Below are positions 23,581-33,840 of a DNA stretch of 64,000 nucleotides, in pieces. Every line of letters starts with the position of its first letter. Position 1 is the first letter of the stretch. Source of the stretch: Polyodon spathula (Eukaryota > Chordata > Actinopteri > Acipenseriformes > Polyodontidae); assembly GCF_017654505.1 (NCBI RefSeq), contig NC_054543.1:24156339-24220338 (forward strand), given 5' to 3'. The translations under genes were made by a program, and so were the position numbers. The notes beneath the pieces are model-generated. The model was not told where the DNA came from and ran no database searches. It saw only the letters and a list, made by a program, of their open reading frames with translations.

Positions 23581-25090
23581 ATAGTCAAACATGAGAAACC
23601 CATATAGTAGCACCGACAGCATCCCAGATAGGGGACACACCTGATCTACCCCTCTGCACACCTTCAAATGGAGAGCTCAAAACCCGATTTACCTTCAGTA
23701 TACTACAAATGTTGCTATAACAGGCGCAAGCTTTTGAAAATATATTATAATCAGTACATAGCAAACTGACTGGCCTCCAGTTCTTTATAGAGCAAAGGTC
23801 CCCTTCCTTAGGCAGCAAAGTCAGAACAGCTCTCCGGCAGCTGCCTCTCTCTGACACTCTCCTCCAACACTTGCAATAAATCTTCTCCCAGCTTCCCCCA
23901 AAAAGCCTTAAAAAACTGCACTGGCAAACCCTCAATCCCAGGAGCCTTCCCAATATGCAGTCTGCGAAGGGCAGTGAACAGCTCCTCCAGGCTGACAGGA
24001 TCCTCAAGATCTCTTCTGCTCTCCTCAGGGACCTGTGGTAGTCCCTGGAAAAGCTGCTGTTCCTCCCCAACCTTGATAAACAGTTTCCACAATGTAAAGA
24101 TGCTTGTAAAAATCTCTGTCACAGCGCCTGATTGCTACCAGCTGCTGCAGCTCTTCTCCAGAGTCCGTTTTTAAACAAAATATCTGTTTCCTCTCCGCTG
24201 CCTTTTTCTCTAAAATAAAGAAGTACTGTGATGGGGCATCGGTTTCATTGATTTGCTGGAAACGAGAACACACCAGCGCCCCTTGCACCCTCAAGTCTAA
24301 CAACTCCTGTAACATTTTCTTTTTTAAACTGAGCTGCTCAATTAAAACTGTGTTCTTCTGAGATTCTGAGCTCTCAAGTAACCCCATAATATAAGCCTCC
24401 AGCTATTTCTTTACCTCACTATGGCTCAGAGCAACATCTTTAGTATACTTTTGGCAAAACTGTTTTATTTGAATTTTTCCCACATCCCACCATTGCTGCC
24501 ATGTAGGCAAAGCAGCCCTTTCTCCTCTCCACTTTTCCCCCAAAAAATTAAAACAATTCATAAAATGAACATCTTTCAAATATCCTATATTAAAATGCCA
24601 AAAGGGGCTACACGTTCTAAAATCAGAAAAAATCGCTTTAACCAACATAATACTGTGGTCTGACAGCCCATTTGGTATTATTTTACAATTTTCAATAAAA
24701 TGTATCTGATCTTTATATACATAGACCCAGTCCAGCCTGGCACGTGATATTATGATGTAGCCCACTCTCATCCAAGTAACTGCCAATCTCAACCTTTTTT
24801 ATTCCTCCACACATCCACCAAGTCAAACAAATTCAAGATAGCAGAAAGCTCCAGAGCAGACTGGGGGTGTGGCTCTGCATGATTCCGATCAAACACATCG
24901 TCTTCAGTACAATTAAAATCTCTCTGCCCAATTCATTCGAGACATGGACTAACATACATTTTACACCCAACTACCTTCCCCACAGTAAGAACACATTCTT
25001 CCACAGATACGTATTCCTCTGAAACTATCTTCAGCCCATGCCTACGAGACAAGGATTCAAACGAAAACGGGGGAGCTCCCCTCCCCCCGT
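23581..25090 (-). mobile_element. L1/Tx1-type LINE remnant, minus strand
   Basis: Fragmented ORF2 read from about 24.96 kb down to 23.58 kb: endonuclease end, linker, then the first RT blocks. The piece at 24.96-25.09 kb is a less certain continuation. It is a different subfamily from the plus-strand L1 at 25.6-28.7 kb, judging by its endonuclease and RT motifs. Confidence 0.85.
23585..24965 (-). pseudogene. L1/Tx1-type ORF2 (endonuclease and RT) fragment
   Basis: Reading down the minus strand: GDFNCTEDD-like endonuclease block as RDFNCTEDDVFDRNH (near 24.9 kb), SDHS catalytic-end motif (near 24.66 kb), linker with HFNIGYLKD (24.6 kb), then the RT entry block HIGKAPGIEGLPVQFFKAFW (near 23.92 kb) and LTLLPKEGD plus IKNWRPVSLLCTDY (23.74-23.82 kb). 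After that the order is damaged: a QVCPLSGML-like block (the usual QGCPLSG motif) appears near 23.63 kb, with the intervening blocks largely missing. The FADD block is absent. There are multiple frameshifts. ORF2 would nick DNA and copy the RNA; this copy cannot. Confidence 0.85.
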
Positions 25091-25251
25091 TTTGGGCCTT
25101 AATGGCCCTAAAAAGAGCACCAATAACGTGCAGTAAAACGTTTAAATTCAGTGCAATCAGTAAATAAAACTAGTCTATAAATAATAAATAAATAACAGAT
25201 TCTCCCTTACCTCGCCCGCCACAGCTCACTCAAACATCCCGCACTCCCAGC

Positions 25252-25253
<2 letters not shown>

Positions 25254-25294
<41 letters not shown>
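25254..25294. repeat. (AG)n microsatellite
   Basis: About 20 AG units, immediately after CCCAGCAAC. Together with the tract at 22.70 kb it brackets the minus-strand LINE. Confidence 0.95.
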
Positions 25295-25296
<2 letters not shown>

Positions 25297-25599
25297 TGAC
25301 TTTTAAAATTACTTTTTTGAAAAAATCGTGATGTACCATGGGCTCCAGGGATCAGTCTTGTAAACCCAGCTCATCAGCAGCTATCCATATCTTTACAAAT
25401 AATGTGTATATGTAATAGATACATTAAAACAGATTTAAAGTACATGTTCAAAACTAATTCTCCACTTTCTGTTTCACAAACTACATCATCAACACACCAC
25501 AAAAGTTCAAACATTTCCATTTTACAGACCATTTTATAATAAATAAATTATAGTTTAATTCTTGTTGCTAAAACCAGAGAAATCCATAGACAAACCATT

Positions 25600-28500
25600 A
25601 AAGATATTCTTTAGTTCCCTCAAAATCCACCCTTGCTATTCAGTCCTTCCTTGATAATTATGCAATTTCTGACCCCTGGCGTTTCTTTAACCCTACAGCC
25701 GGAGAGTATTCTTTTTTTTCACATGTCCACCATACATTCTCCCACATTGATTATTATTTTTTAGATAATAAACTTTTCCCTTCTGTTTGCTTCTGTTCTT
25801 ATGATAGCATTGTGATCTCTGACCATGCACCTCTGGTTATGAAACTAGTGTTTCAAGATCAGGCAGACTACCGCCCTCCTTGGTATTTTAATTCACGACT
25901 ACTTTCTGACCAAAATTTTGTAGAATTCATTTCTTCACAAATACATTTTTTCATTAGCACAAACGCTACATCTGATATCTCCTCCTCCACCTTGTAGGAA
26001 GCTTTGAAAGTCTACCTGAGGACAAATTATATCCTATGCTGCCCATGAAAAGAAAAAAACGAACAAAAAGTTTGTCAGAATTAACAACCCTTATTTCACA
26101 ATTAGATAATCTTTATGCAGACTCACCCTCTCCTGCTTTATATAAAGAGAGACCAGAAGGAAATAAATGACCAATTTAAAGATTTCTAGTCCTCTCTTTA
26201 TAGATCTGAATCCCGTTCTGAATCCTCATTAATAGACTGTTTTTTTTTCAAAACCTTGATATTCCCAACATTGACATTCAATCTAAAACCATGCTGGAGG
26301 AGCCCTTTACATTAGAGGAGGCTATTATGACCATGCAGAGTGGAAAGTGTCCTGGGCCTGGTTTGGTTTCTTTATAGAGTTATATAAAAAATTTTCCCAA
26401 AAATTCAGCCCTCTGCTGATTTCCTTGTTTTCAGAATCATTTACATTACCGTCCCTTCCCCAAACTCTTTGTGAGGCATCCATATCCTTGATATTGAAAA
26501 AATATAAAGACCCCCTTGAGTGTGGGTCAAGCCGTCCTATTTCCCTCCTTAACACCGATGTAAACATCCTGGCTAAAATTTTGGTATGACGTCTGGAATC
26601 AATTTTGCCTTCAATTATTTCTCCAGACCAAACAAGATTCATAAAAAATAGGCATTCGTTTTTTTAATCTAAGACACTTGTTTAATATTATGTATAGTCT
26701 TTCGACCTCCCACTTCCAAGAGGTATTTGTCTCTTTCAATGTAGAGAAAGCTTTTGATCGAGTTGAGTGGGACGTTGAAACCTTGCGCAGATTTTGCTTT
26801 GGTAACAATTTTATTTCCTGGGTTAGATTGCTATATTCATCCCGTCTTGACTTTGTTCAGACAAATAACACTTATTCTAAGTCTTTCCCACTCCAGTGTG
26901 GAACTAGGCAGGGCTTTCCTCTTTCTCCCCTCCTTCTGGCAGTTGCTATTGAGCCACTTGCAATAGCTCTTCGGAGTAGTCAACATCTAAGAGGGATATT
27001 TAGAGAAGGACAAGAGCAGCAGGTCTCTTTGTAGGCTGATGACCTACTTCTTTATATATCTGACCCTGCTGCTTCTCTCCCCCATGCCCTTTCCGTTGTA
27101 GAAATATTTGGTGTAATCTCTGGTTACAAGCTAAATCTACGTAAGAGTGAATTATTTCCAATTAATGCAGCTGCTCGTCAGTATCCACTAAATACCTTCC
27201 CCTTTAAGATTACATATGATCGTTTTAACTATTTGGGCATTTATGTTATGAGGAAATGTACTAATCTTTTTAAATCAAATTTAACTCCTCTTTTAGCATG
27301 CATTGAACAAGATTTTAAACACTGGTCTTTATTTCCATTATCACTTGCTGGTCATGTCAGTTCTGTTAAAATAAATACGCTTCCTAAATTCTCCTATCTC
27401 TTTCAGTGCATTTCAATCTTTATTCCTAAATCCTTTTTTCATAAACTTGATTAAATCATTTCAGCCTTTATTTGGAATAAAAAAGTTCCACGCATTCATA
27501 AAATCTTTTTACAGAGACCGAAACCAGTAGGAGGCCAGGCTTTGCCCAAATTTCAATTATATTACTGGGCAGCTAATATCCGCAATGTTTTACACTGGCT
27601 GCACATCCACCACCAGCAAACTACCCCAGCATGGCTATACATGGAGTCAGTCTCCTGCACCCCTACCTCTTTACCAGCCTTGATATATTCTCCAATCCCT
27701 CTACCAGCCTCACACTACACCACCAATACACTGGTGCGGTCGACCCTCAGAATCTGGACTCAGCTTAGGCGACACTTTGGTCTGCAGTCCTTCTCAGTAA
27801 TGTCCCCTCTATGCAAACCATCTATTCCCTCCTTCCCTACAGGACAAGGCCTTCCATATTTGGCATAACCATGATATTAATTCCATCAAAGATTTGTATA
27901 TTGAGGACACTTTTGCATCATTTCAACAGCTTTCTCATAAATTTGACCTCCCTCAAACTCATTTCTTTCGCTACTTACAAGTGTGGGGCTTTGTACGTAA
28001 CAGGGTTCCCCAGTTTCCCACATTACCTCCAAATTCCCCAACTGAATCAATTCTTAATTTGACTCCAATTACTAAGGGCTTAATATCCCAAATCTATTTT
28101 AAAATGTTTGCCTTACATTGCTCGTCTTAAAAATACTCTGGGAACAAGATTTAGGACAAGCTATTGCAGATGAGAACTGGGAGCCAATGCTGTTCCAGAT
28201 ACACTCCTCTTCTATCTGTGCAAGGCATGGGCTAATACAATCTAAAATTTTCCATTGTATTCATTTGAGTAAACTTAAACTTTCCAAGATTTACCCTGAA
28301 ACTGACCCAACATGTGACAGATGTAAACAAGCCCCTGCTACACTTTTATATATGTTTTGGTCCTGCCCCTGGCTAAACTCTTACTGGTCCTCTATTTTTG
28401 ACACTATTTCACAAATTTTGCAGCTCCGCATTGACCTCATATCACTTACTGCTTTATTTGGTATGGTACCCAGCAGTATTTGTTTGCCCAAAGCAAAATC

Positions 28501-28740
28501 AGACATTGTGGCATTCGTAACTCTCCTGGCTAGACGTTTAATTTTGCTAAATTGGAAGCAAGCTGCCCCGCCCACTCACATTTGCTGGATTAGAGATGTG
28601 TTGCATTTTCTCAAGTTGGAAAAAATTAAGTTTACTCTTTGTGGCTTCACTGATAAATTTTATACAGCATGGCAGCCTTTCTTATCTTATTTTGATTGCC
28701 TCCAGCTCCCATCCCTTTCTTGATCTTCCTGTTTTGGTTG
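25600..28740 (+). mobile_element. L1-type LINE, 5'-truncated, plus strand
   Basis: About 3.1 kb of ORF2 from inside the endonuclease to the C-terminus, in several frames. 5' truncation is typical of LINE insertions. No poly(A) tail is obvious after 28.72 kb, so the 3' end is approximate. Confidence 0.88.
25620..28723 (+). pseudogene. L1-type ORF2 (endonuclease, RT, C-terminal domain)
   Basis: Domains in order: the endonuclease end (DPWRFFNPT, HIDYYFL, then SDHAPL near 25.82 kb), the RT entry (GKCPGPG-like near 26.35 kb; RPISLLNTDVNILAKILV at 26.53-26.59 kb), VSFNVEKAFDRVEW (26.73-26.77 kb, first catalytic Asp present), QCGTRQGFPLSPLLLAVAIEPL (26.89-26.96 kb), and ADD at 27035-27043. The Tyr codon of the expected YADD box is a TAG stop (27032-27034). 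The C-terminal part, open at 28118-28723, has CDRC (residues 66-69) and a following FWSC. The His usual in that knuckle is replaced by Tyr. Several frameshifts lie between 25.99 and 28.12 kb. Confidence 0.88.
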
Positions 28741-30011
28741 GGAGTCACCGCGGAGTCACCGTCATATGCCACTGCCATCAGTCATATTTGATAAACGGCA
28801 AGTTAAGTCATAAAATATTGGAACCACAACACCTGTTTATTTCTAACATTTACAGCTTTGTTACAAACAATTTAAAATCATCAGCACCTTGTCGAATCAG
28901 AACTGGAAAAGGGAAGCTCAAGCCCCTATTCATTTTCAGTACACTTAAAACATTACTGGATAACAATATATAGGCTATAAACTTGGGACCAATCCCAAAG
29001 ACCTGTGTGGTTTTAAACTGGTACCTGTGATCAACACTGTGTAAAGATAGTCTAATGAAATAAGACAGGTATTAAAGCCAAACAGCTTAGAGGAAGCCAC
29101 AATATTCCGTATACATGAGCACATCCCATGCAGTTCTGACAAAGTTGATTCTCATCTATAATAGTGCTGCAAGATGTATGCTGAATTCAAATTACAATCA
29201 GTACTACTGTGATCTCTATGAAACTTTATTGTGGTTCTGTCTGGAAAATAGAAGAGTGGCATGCTAGAGGTGGCTGTAATGCAGGGCTTAATAGGATTGG
29301 TTTGGTGTGGTGTCTATCTAGAGATGTTAATTGATTGAACTGGGAACCTGGAGAAGACACTTCTCTATTTAAGAACAAAGGAATGTGTGTTTGGGGTTGA
29401 GAAGAAAGAGCGGAGAAGGGCTGAGAGCAACAGGTTGTGCTTGTTGCCGTTATTACACTGAGATAGCCTTCGCTTAGGTGCTGTTTTGTTTTGTTTTGGA
29501 GGTTTCTTTTTTAGTTTAAACTTTTTGTTTGATATTAATAAATGTGTGAAAGTGCTAAACTGCACCTTTTCAAGTCTGGGTTTGCTATTTCTGCACTATA
29601 CTACCACAAGAAGGCTCTCTCATGTTTTTCATTTAGTTTATAAGCTGTATACTGGAAGTGTCCAAGTTACCTTTCATCTTTGTTAGAGACACGTAACTAT
29701 ACCTACTGTATGCAGTAAAATCAAATCATGTGCCTACTTTTAAAATCCCTAAATTGAGGTCTAACATGGGACAACATGCCTTTGTATATCAAGCACCTCA
29801 TCTTTGGAATTCATTGCCTTCAAGCATTAAAATGGCCTTTTAAATCACACATAAATATTTATTTTAAACCTAACCAAGGTTGCATTTATTAATGTGCCAA
29901 ATAATTCTCTTTAATACCCATACAGCACTGTGACACTTCATATATGGGAATGACAAAAAAATGGAAGTGCACAACAGGTAAGACTAATGGAATGAATATG
30001 CAAAAGATACT
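28741..30011. other. No gene recognised; possible solo LTR
   Basis: Between about 29.32 and 29.61 kb the plus strand has a GC-mixed block, then AATAAATGTGTGAAAGTGC and about 60 bp more. This resembles the R/U5 end of a solo LTR, but I cannot fix its ends. The rest is AT-rich DNA without recognisable content. Confidence 0.3.
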
Positions 30012-31455
30012 GATGCTCTAGAGCAGGGGTTCTCAACCAGGGGGTCTGCAGCCCCCTAAGGGGCGTTGAGGAGGTTTCAAGGGGTCCTCCAAAAATAAAC
30101 ATCGAGAAGGTGGTGTAGTGGGTAAAACACATAAAGCTGTTATTAACCCTGAAAAATAAAGGAAATAAGAAGACAGCTTCTTTAATTTTGGTTTTATTTG
30201 TACTGGAAGTGGAGATATAACTCAACTGCATCATGTAATTTGTGCACATGTACTGTCCAATGGATGTTTGAAACCCTCCAAATTACAGAGACATTTAATT
30301 ACCAAGCATGAAATATATAAAAACAAGCAACATTCATTTCTTGAGTGTAAGGCTAAAGAACTGGTTTATACTAACGCCTTAATGAAATCCACAACTACCG
30401 CTTACAGTGTCATTGTACATAGTGAGGCAGAAAATTGCTAAAGCAAAAAAATCACATACGATTGCTGAGGAGTTGACAATGCCATGTGCCATTGAAATTG
30501 TAAAGGAAATGTTTGGAAAGCAGAAGGCCAAGGAACTGGCAACTGTCAGAAGACATAGTTTCACAGTGCATTGATCGACTGAGTGACAATGATTTTGCTA
30601 TAGACCTAGAATTCGAAGAATCCACAGACATTATTAAATGTCACATTTACTTGCCTATGTTCAGTATGTGTGGAATAAAGGAATACAGGGAGACTTTTTG
30701 TTTTGCAAGGAGCTCAAGACAACAACAGACAATATTTTCAAGCTGTTAGATGATTTTATCACTTCAGGAGAAATCAGCTGGACTATTGCATTGGGGTCTG
30801 CATTGATGATGCTACAGCAATGTTTGGAAAGTATTCTGGTATTGTGCAAAAAAATAAAAGCTGTTGCACCTTGTGCTATTTGGACACATTGCATTTTACA
30901 CAAAGAGGCGCTTGCTGCAAAAGGTATTGAATCAGGTTTTCACAGTATTCTGAACACAGCAGTAACATTTATTAATGTTATTAAATCCAGAGCAACAAGC
31001 TCCAGGTGTTTCGTTGCACTTTGTGAGGAAGTGGACGCAGAGCACCATTCCTTGCTCATGCATACAGAGGTGAGATGGCTATCTCGAGGCAGAATGTTTA
31101 CCTGTATATTTAATATCAAGGAAGAGTTACATACTTTCTTAGCTGATAAGAAGCACAAACTTGCTGAAGTTCTGAAAGATGATGTGTGTCTGGGTTACCT
31201 CACAGACATATTCAGTGAAACGAATAAGCTGAATAAAACTATGCAAGGTGGGAACACTCATTTTATTGACCAGCATGAAAAATGGATGCATTCAAAGGGA
31301 AATTACAACTCTGGAAAGTTTGTGTCTGTGGGGAGACTACTGACATGTTTGAGCTCTGACATTCTTTCATTCAAAGTAACATCCAAGGATCTGAAGGCCA
31401 CTCTCGCCTTGGCTAATGTGAATGTTCATGACTCAACTATCAGAAAAATAATGGT
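30012..31455 (+). mobile_element. hAT transposon (ZBED5/Buster-like), 3'-truncated
   Basis: Starts with the hAT terminal sequence CAGGGGTTCTCAACCAGGGG, preceded by CTCTAGAG, which fits the nnnTAnnn target consensus of Buster-type hATs. The transposase follows in the same orientation. It is cut at about 31,455, where Tc1 sequence begins without a break, so the 3' end and the second target copy are missing. Confidence 0.8.
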
Positions 31456-31470
31456 ATTCATGGAAGGATA
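30220..31470 (+). pseudogene. ZBED5-like hAT transposase, decayed
   Basis: The protein resembles the hAT-derived vertebrate group ZBED5/FAM200/SCAND3. Seen in order: the end of a BED-type zinc finger (KPSKLQRHLITKHE, near 30.27-30.31 kb), an acidic/helical segment with frameshifts and stops to 30.62 kb, then a long open frame at 30638-31471. That frame includes the IWTHCILHKEALAAKG block (Cys and His of the hAT insertion domain) and the EVRWLSRGRMF block that marks this group. The catalytic TDGAPAM segment is degraded: the DGA is replaced near 30.80 kb by a GSALMM reading. The dimerisation C-terminus is missing. In the last codons the frame runs into Tc1 sequence. The 277-codon open frame is long for a pseudogene, but lost ends argue against a host gene. 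Confidence 0.82.
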
Positions 31471-32116
31471 GCCAGGAGGAAACCACTGCTCTCTAAAAAG
31501 AACATTGCTGTCCGTCTGAAGATCGCCAAACAGCACAGCGATGATCCACAAGACTTCTGGAACAATGTTCTTTGGACAGACGAGTCAAAGGTAGAACTTT
31601 TTGGCCTCAAAGAGAAACCAAACACTGCATTTGAACAAAAGAACCGTCAAGCAAGGTGGTGGGAGTGTGATGGTTTGGAGCTGCTTTGCTGCCTCAGGAA
31701 CTGGGCGACATGCCATCATTAAAACAACCATGAATTCTGCACTGTATCAGAAGATTCTAGAGGACAATGTCAGGCCATCCGTCCATGAGCTGAAGCTGAA
31801 CCGAAAGTGGGTCATGCAGCAAGACAATGATCCTAAACATATAAGCAGAATAAACAAAAGAATGGCTGCAGAAGAAGAAATTCCGTGTTTTAGAATGGCC
31901 TAGTCAAAGTCCGGACGTAAACCCCATTGAAATGTTGTGACAGGATCTGAAGCGAGGTATCCACACAAGGAAGCCCTCAATGTCACAGAGTTGAAACAGT
32001 TCTGTAAGGAGGAATGGGCCAAAATTCCTCAAAACCGATGTGAGAGACTGACCAACAGTTACAGTCATTGCTGCTCAAGGGGGTGCCACCAGTTACTGAA
32101 TCTAAAGGTTCACATA
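31456..32116 (+). mobile_element. Tc1-type transposon (family B), first segment
   Basis: The 3' half of a Tc1 element whose 5' half is missing. It starts abruptly inside the transposase after the hAT sequence and runs to a TA at 32115-32116. There a family-A Tc1 is inserted, and family B resumes at 33656. Confidence 0.85.
31460..32110 (+). pseudogene. Tc1-type transposase (family B), C-terminal part
   Basis: The catalytic region reads FWNNVLWTDESKVELFG (near 31.56-31.61 kb; first Asp present), a GSVMVWSCFAASGT block (31.66-31.70 kb), QQDNDPKH (near 31.82-31.84 kb; second Asp present), then SPDVNPIEM in another frame near 31.91-31.94 kb (third acidic residue). The end is a KQFCKEEWAKIPQNRCERL stretch near 32.0 kb. 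At least two frameshifts. All three catalytic acids are still encoded, but the DNA-binding N-terminus is absent. Confidence 0.87.
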
Positions 32117-33655
32117 CAGTGCCTATAGAATGTCTACACCCCCTTTCAAAATGTTCTCCTTTTGTTGCCTTATAGCTTGGAATTAAAATGCTTTTTTTTC
32201 ATTTACCTACACATCCTACCCCATAACTTCCAAATGAAAAAAATATTCTAGAAATTTCTAGAAAATTAATTTAAAATAAAAACTGAAATAGCTTGGTTGG
32301 ATAAGTGTTCACCCCCCTTGTAATAGCAATCCTAAATCAGCTCAGGTGTAACCAATCACCTTCAAAATTACACACCATGTTAAGTGGCCACCACCTGTAT
32401 TATAGTGATTCACATGATTTCAGGATAAATTCAGCAGTTTCTGTAGGTTCCCTCTGCTGGGTAGTGCATTTCAAAGCAAAGACTCAACCATGAGCACCAA
32501 GGCGCTTTCAAAAGAACTCAGGGACAAAGTTGTTGCAAGACACAGATCAGGGGATGAGTATAAAAAAATATCAAAGGCCTTGAATATCCCTTGGAGCACG
32601 GTCAAGATGATAATTAAGAAGTGGAAGGTGTATGGCACCACCAAGACCCTGCCTAGATCAGACTGTCCCTCCAAACTGGATGACCGAGCAAGAAGGAGAC
32701 TGATCAGAGAGGCTACCAAGAGGCCAATGGCAACTTTACAAGAGCTACAGGCTTTTACGGCCAAGACTGGTCAAAGTGTGCATGTGACAACAATATCCCA
32801 AGGACTCCACAAATCTGGCCTGTATGGTAGGGTGGCAAGAAGGAAGCCATTACTCAAAAAGCCCACCTTGAATCCTGTTTGAAGTATGCAAAAAAAAAAG
32901 TATGCAAAAGCTTTGTGGTCTGACAAAACTAAAGTGGAACTTTTTGGCCTAAAAGCAAACCCAACACAGCGCATTACCTAAAGAACACCATCCCTACTGT
33001 GAAGCATGATGGTGCAGTATCATGTTATGGGGATGTTTCTTCTCAGCAGGGACTGGGGCACTTGTCAGGATAGAAGGGAAAATGAATGGAGAAAAGTACA
33101 GAGAAGTCCTTGAGGAAAACCTGCTGCCCTCTGCAAAAAAGCTGAAACTGGGACAGAAGTTCACCTTTCAGCATGACAATGACCCAAAGCACACAGCCAA
33201 GGCTACATTGGAGTGGCTAAGGAACAAAAAGGTAAACGTCCTTGAGTGGCCAAGTCAGAGCCCCAACCTAAATCCAATTGAAAATCTATGGCATGATTTT
33301 AAGATTGCTCTCCATCAATGCTCCTCAAGGAACTTGACAGCTTGAACAGTTTTGTAAAGAAGAATGGTCAAATATTGCCAAATCTAGGTGTGTAAAGCTG
33401 GTAGAGACCTATCCCAACAGACTCACAGCAGTAATTGCTGCCAAAGGTGGGGACTTATCCAATTATGATCTTTCAGTGATGTATTTTTAATATATAATTT
33501 TTTCTCAATAAAAACTTTTTTTCCCCTTAACAGTGTGGAGTATGGTGTGTAGATAAGTGGAAAAAAATCCTCATTTAAATGTATGAAACTCTAAGGCACT
33601 GACACAACAAAATGTGAACAAAGTTCAAGAGGGTGTAGACTTTCTATAGGGACCA
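32117..33655 (+). mobile_element. Tc1-type transposon (family A), nearly full length
   Basis: Bounded by TA at 32115-32116 and 33656-33657. Inverted ends are CAGTGCCTATAGAATGTCTA on the left and GTGTAGACTTTCTATAGGGA then CCA on the right. The length of 1,539 bp suits a complete Tc1. It lies inside the older family-B Tc1, whose two halves flank it exactly at the TA. The deleted copy at 21.06-22.24 kb is the same family. Confidence 0.92.
32490..33489 (+). pseudogene. Tc1-type transposase (family A)
   Basis: The start at 32490 gives MSTKALSKELRDKVVARH and a paired-like helix-turn-helix (KKISKALNIPWSTVKMIIKKW, about residues 25-45), then a second DNA-binding half with SVHVTTISQGLHKSGLYGRV. It stops at 32882. 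The catalytic part begins out of frame: a LWSDKTKVELFG block near 32.92-32.95 kb keeps the first Asp, then an open frame at 33022-33345 with [16 protein letters not shown] (second Asp) and NLNPIENLW (third Glu). The C-terminal tail continues in a further frame to about 33.49 kb. The triad is intact but the frame is broken in at least two places, so no full protein is made. Confidence 0.9.
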
Positions 33656-33840
33656 TACTTTTTCACAAATTATATTGAATGTTGAATCATTTGTGGATAA
33701 TTAAATGTAGAAAAAGTATCATGTTTTTTGTGTCATTTGTTTAATCAGGTTATCTATATCTATTATTAGGACTTTTTAGGATTGAAATATGTGAAGTATG
33801 TGAAAATCCTAAGGGGTTGTGATGGAAATATAATGAGTTC
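33656..33840 (+). mobile_element. Tc1-type transposon (family B), second segment
   Basis: Continues the family-B 3' UTR from CACATA with CTTTTTCACAAATTATATTG and AATGTTGAATCATTTGTGG, and ends in a degraded terminal repeat near GTGAAAATCCTAAGGGGTT. Joining across the inserted family-A element restores the order expected for this family. Confidence 0.85.

Noticed and set aside
30105..30145. GTGGTGTAGTGGGTAAAACAC stretch as a tRNA-derived SINE head
   Set aside because: Only an A-box-like sequence. It lies within the hAT terminal region, with no B box or SINE tail.
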